Origin: Micromonospora wenchangensis
GTDB taxonomy: Bacteria; Actinomycetota; Actinomycetes; Mycobacteriales; Micromonosporaceae
Assembly: GCF_002210435.1 (NCBI RefSeq)
Contig: NZ_MZMV01000060.1
Coordinates: forward strand, 1-40,499
Direction: 5' to 3'
DNA: 40,499 nt
This document shows positions 38,716 through 40,499 of this stretch, piece by piece (position 1 is the first letter of the stretch; each line of letters opens with the position of its first letter). The translations under genes and the position numbers were made by a program. The notes below the pieces were generated by a model, which saw only the letters and a program-made list of their open reading frames with translations, ran no database searches and had not been told where the DNA came from.

Positions 38716-39813
38716 TCAGAACCGCAGCAGAGCCGTCTCGATCGTCGAGCCGGGACCCATCGTCATGAGCACGCCGAACTCGCCGCGTTGGATCGTGCCC
38801 TCCTCGAGCAGCCGCCCGTAGGAGAACAGGAACGAGCCGCTCGACAGGTTGCCGTAGTCGCGCAGCACACCTGTGGTGTGCCGCAGTGCGTGCCGGGTGA
38901 GGCCCAGGTTGATCATCACCGAGTCGATCACCTTCTTGCCGCCGGAGTGCACCACCCAGTGCGCGATGTCGCTGCGGCGCAGGCCGGTCCCGGCCAGCAG
39001 CCGGCCGACGACCTCCTCGGCGTGCGCGCCGACGACGTAGGGCACCTCGCGGTCCAGGAAGAAACTGAACTTGCCCTGGTGGTCGTCCCAGTCGTACCGC
39101 ATCGCGTCGATCGCCTCGGGGATGATGCAGCTGGCGAACCTGAGCAGGCTGGGGCCCGGCGCGAGCCCCGCCTCGTCGGTGATGACGGCCGCCGCCGCCG
39201 CACCGTCGCCGAACAGACTGTTCACCACCGCGCTGCGCATGGTGCCGTCGAGGACGTACGCGGCGGAGCAGGCCTCGACGCAGACCATCATGGCCAGTTG
39301 CCCGGGATGCGCGCTCGCCCAGCCCGCCACCGCGTTGAGCCCGTTGAGCCCCGCGTTGCACCCCATGCCGACCACGTCCAGCCGGCTGGTGCCGATGTCG
39401 AGACCCAGCTCCTTGATGAGCAGCGCGCTGAAGCCGGGCGTCAGGAACCCGGTCGTGGTGATGCAGCACAGGTAGTCGATGTCGTCGAGTTCGTACTCCG
39501 AGTCCTTGAGACAGGCCAGCACCGCCCGTACGCCCATGTCGATGCCGGACACCCGGTGCTTGCGCAGCAACTCGCCCTGCGTCTCGGTGGCGCGGCTGCC
39601 GTCCGGCAGCTCCGGCGGCAGGGTCAGGTGGCGGCGTTCGATGGCGCTGTTGCGGAAGACCGACCGGATGCGCGGATCGGTGATGGCGTACATGTCCAGC
39701 ACGTCCTGCTGGGAGTACGAGTGCGTGGGGACCGCGGTGCCCACGCTGATGATCTTTGGCCGGATGAGGGCCTGGGTCGAGGTGGGATCGGCGCTGAGCA
39801 CGGCTGACGTCAT
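38716..39813 (-). CDS. dpgA: DpgA, type III polyketide synthase (3,5-dihydroxyphenylacetyl-CoA synthase)
   Basis: A 365-residue chalcone-synthase-fold enzyme with the complete triad: Cys152 in VVGMGCNAG, His289 in HWVVHSGGKK and Asn322 in YGNLSSGSF. Length and pattern match DpgA, which condenses four malonyl-CoA units into the C8 precursor of 3,5-dihydroxyphenylacetyl-CoA. It is the first gene of the six-gene operon. ATG 39813 has GGAGAAG 6-12 bases upstream; a small hairpin (TTCTC/GAGAA, 39819-39833) overlaps that site. Its promoter faces the type I PKS gene across a 512-base control region. Confidence 0.93.
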   Translation of the reverse strand: MTSAVLSADPTSTQALIRPKIISVGTAVPTHSYSQQDVLDMYAITDPRIRSVFRNSAIERRHLTLPPELPDGSRATETQGELLRKHRVSGIDMGVRAVLACLKDSEYELDDIDYLCCITTTGFLTPGFSALLIKELGLDIGTSRLDVVGMGCNAGLNGLNAVAGWASAHPGQLAMMVCVEACSAAYVLDGTMRSAVVNSLFGDGAAAAAVITDEAGLAPGPSLLRFASCIIPEAIDAMRYDWDDHQGKFSFFLDREVPYVVGAHAEEVVGRLLAGTGLRRSDIAHWVVHSGGKKVIDSVMINLGLTRHALRHTTGVLRDYGNLSSGSFLFSYGRLLEEGTIQRGEFGVLMTMGPGSTIETALLRF

Positions 39814-39922
39814 GATTCTTCTCCGTCAGAGAAACGGCAGGGCGGGATCTTCCCGGATACGGATGTCGCGCCGGTCGGCGAATCGGCAAGCGTCATGTTC
39901 AAAGCCTGTGCCGATTCCCGGG

Positions 39923-39986
39923 TGCTGTCATGACAGCATGTCGGACCCTATGTTGAAAAGGGGAACCACCCTGGACAGGGGTGGTT
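39923..39986 (-). promoter_or_regulatory. dpgA promoter candidate with two palindromes
   Basis: On the minus strand TAGGGT (39950-39945) fits the -10 pattern seen at the other cluster promoters, and CAGGGT (39973-39968) lies 17 bases upstream at the -35 position. The -35 area sits in an imperfect inverted repeat, AACCACCCTG (39964-39973) facing CAGGGGTGGTT (39976-39986). A perfect 16-base palindrome TGCTGTCATGACAGCA (39923-39938) covers the expected transcript start and looks like a repressor operator. No repressor gene for it is in the window. Confidence 0.5.
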
Positions 39987-40042
39987 GCGCGACCCGGGCG
40001 GCGACTCCGTGGACATGCGCTCTGTTCTGCGGAAAGAGAAGC

Positions 40043-40088
40043 CAGGGGTGGCACAGGGGTATTGAAGTTCATGATCATAAAGTACGGT
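40043..40088 (+). promoter_or_regulatory. PKS promoter 1 with CAGGGG direct repeat
   Basis: CAGGGGT is at 40043-40049 and again at 40054-40060 (11-base step). TTGAAG (40062-40067) could be a -35 box and TACGGT (40083-40088) a -10 box, 29 bases after the second copy. The -35/-10 spacer is only 15 bases, so the -35 call is weak. It would give a long leader for the PKS mRNA. Confidence 0.45.
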
Positions 40089-40127
40089 GCCATTCTTCCT
40101 GTACGGAATGTTGTCCACGGATTGTTC

Positions 40128-40196
40128 GGCCCCCTCCCGGTAGGGGGCCCCGAGACCTGGTAGGGGTGTTCGCCCCGTCGCGCCGCCGCATAGGTT
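40128..40196 (+). promoter_or_regulatory. PKS promoter 2 with TAGGGG copies
   Basis: TAGGGG occurs at 40141-40146 and 40161-40166 (20-base step), followed by -35-like TTCGCC (40169-40174) and -10 box TAGGTT (40191-40196), a 16-base spacer. The second copy starts 30 bases before the -10. The first copy also faces an inverted copy: GGCCCCCT (40128-40135) and AGGGGGCC (40142-40149) form an 8-base inverted repeat. The PKS ATG is 130 bases downstream. Confidence 0.62.
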
Positions 40197-40325
40197 CGCA
40201 CCAGGTTCGCGCGCGCTTCCCGGTCGGGCACTCGGTGCCCGCGAGGCGACCCACGCCACCCTCGATCCCCATTCCGACCGGCCCACGGTCCAACCGGCCG
40301 AACTCGAAGAGAACGGGAGAACCCC

Positions 40326-40499
40326 ATGACGACGTCGAGCGAGCAGTTGGTCGAGGCGCTGCGGGCATCGCTGAAGGAGAACGAGCGGCTGCGGCAGCAC
40401 CAGCAGCGGCTCGCCGCGTCGGCCGGTGAGCCGGTGGCGATTGTGGGGATGGGTTGTCGGTTTGGTGGTGGGGTGGATTCGGTGGCGGGGTTGTGGGAT
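40326..40499 (+). CDS. Modular type I polyketide synthase (5' end only)
   Basis: The first 58 codons are present and the gene runs off the window. MTTSSEQLVEALRASLKENERL plus QQHQ-type Gln-rich helix (residues 1-30) is the coiled-coil N-terminal docking domain that receives a chain from an upstream PKS protein. EPVAIVGMGCRFGGGVDSVAGLWD is the start of a ketosynthase domain, in the variant with GGG where PGG is usual. ATG 40326 has a GAGAACGGGAGAA purine-rich site upstream. As it begins with docking domain and KS, it is not a loading-module protein; the module that takes the starter acid must be encoded elsewhere. The last 60 bases switch to T-rich codons (GGT, TTG, GTG), as in recombining KS sequences. 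Confidence 0.9.
   Translation, partial: MTTSSEQLVEALRASLKENERLRQHQQRLAASAGEPVAIVGMGCRFGGGVDSVAGLWD

Noticed and set aside
39976..40008. CAGGGG at 39976 as a rightward activator site of the common type
   Set aside because: There is no second direct copy at 11-12 bases and no -10 box at 28-30 bases downstream; it is better explained as one arm of the inverted repeat at the dpgA promoter.
1..40499. tRNA or rRNA genes, insertion sequences, integrase or attachment sites
   Set aside because: No transposase or integrase motifs, no long terminal inverted repeats flanking a gene, and no tRNA-like sequence were recognised by eye on either strand.

Overview
The window is very GC-rich, has tightly packed genes with GTG and TTG starts and ATGA/GTGA overlaps, and carries actinomycete-type secondary metabolism genes (LAL and SARP regulators, type III and type I polyketide synthases, DpgA-D enzymes, P450). 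A Micromonospora-like actinomycete is the best guess. This is inferred from style and gene content; no species marker is present.

Left part, about 1-15200: the end of an E1-alpha gene, E1-beta and an ATP-grasp-like gene form one operon. Then come two long inverted repeats, a cytosolic SGNH hydrolase, a frame-shifted SARP/CGNR regulator, a secreted protein, and an AMP-ligase plus MFS pair read leftwards. Divergent from that pair is a rightward run of secreted SGNH hydrolase, P450, alpha/beta hydrolase, FMN 2-hydroxyacid oxidase and HpgT-like aminotransferase. The last two are the pair expected for turning an aryl-hydroxyacetate into an arylglycine, so this half may belong to an arylglycine or small peptide pathway.

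Middle, about 15300-19050: housekeeping genes. These are a DUF4177-like small protein, glyA (serine hydroxymethyltransferase) behind a clear ZTP (pfl) riboswitch, an SDR and a metallophosphoesterase. Two of these genes appear to be leaderless.

Right part, about 19110-40499: the left arm of a large polyketide cluster. It holds a peptide-type ABC importer operon ending in an SDR, a second convergent SDR, a small beta-rich protein with a bicovalent-flavin oxidase, a small secreted protein, a SAM methyltransferase and a LAL (LuxR-family) activator. Next is a six-gene leftward operon dpgA-dpgB-dpgC-benzoylformate decarboxylase-aldehyde dehydrogenase-dpgD, and divergently the start of a modular type I PKS gene that runs off the window. 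The logical product of the operon is 3,5-dihydroxybenzoate: DpgA-D make 3,5-dihydroxyphenylglyoxylate, the ThDP enzyme decarboxylates it, and the dehydrogenase oxidises the aldehyde. That acid would prime the type I PKS.

The most interesting signal is regulatory. At least five promoters in the right part carry a direct repeat of TAGGGG (or C/TACGGG variants). The promoter-proximal copy starts 28-30 bases before a TAGSKT-like -10 box, and the two copies are usually 11-12 bases apart. The sites precede the importer operon, the leftward SDR, the small-protein/flavin-oxidase pair, the secreted protein and the PKS. They tie these genes into one regulon, probably of the LAL protein, and place the cluster's left edge near 19.1 kb. 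A second oddity is that both SDRs in the regulon have lost the catalytic Tyr and Lys.
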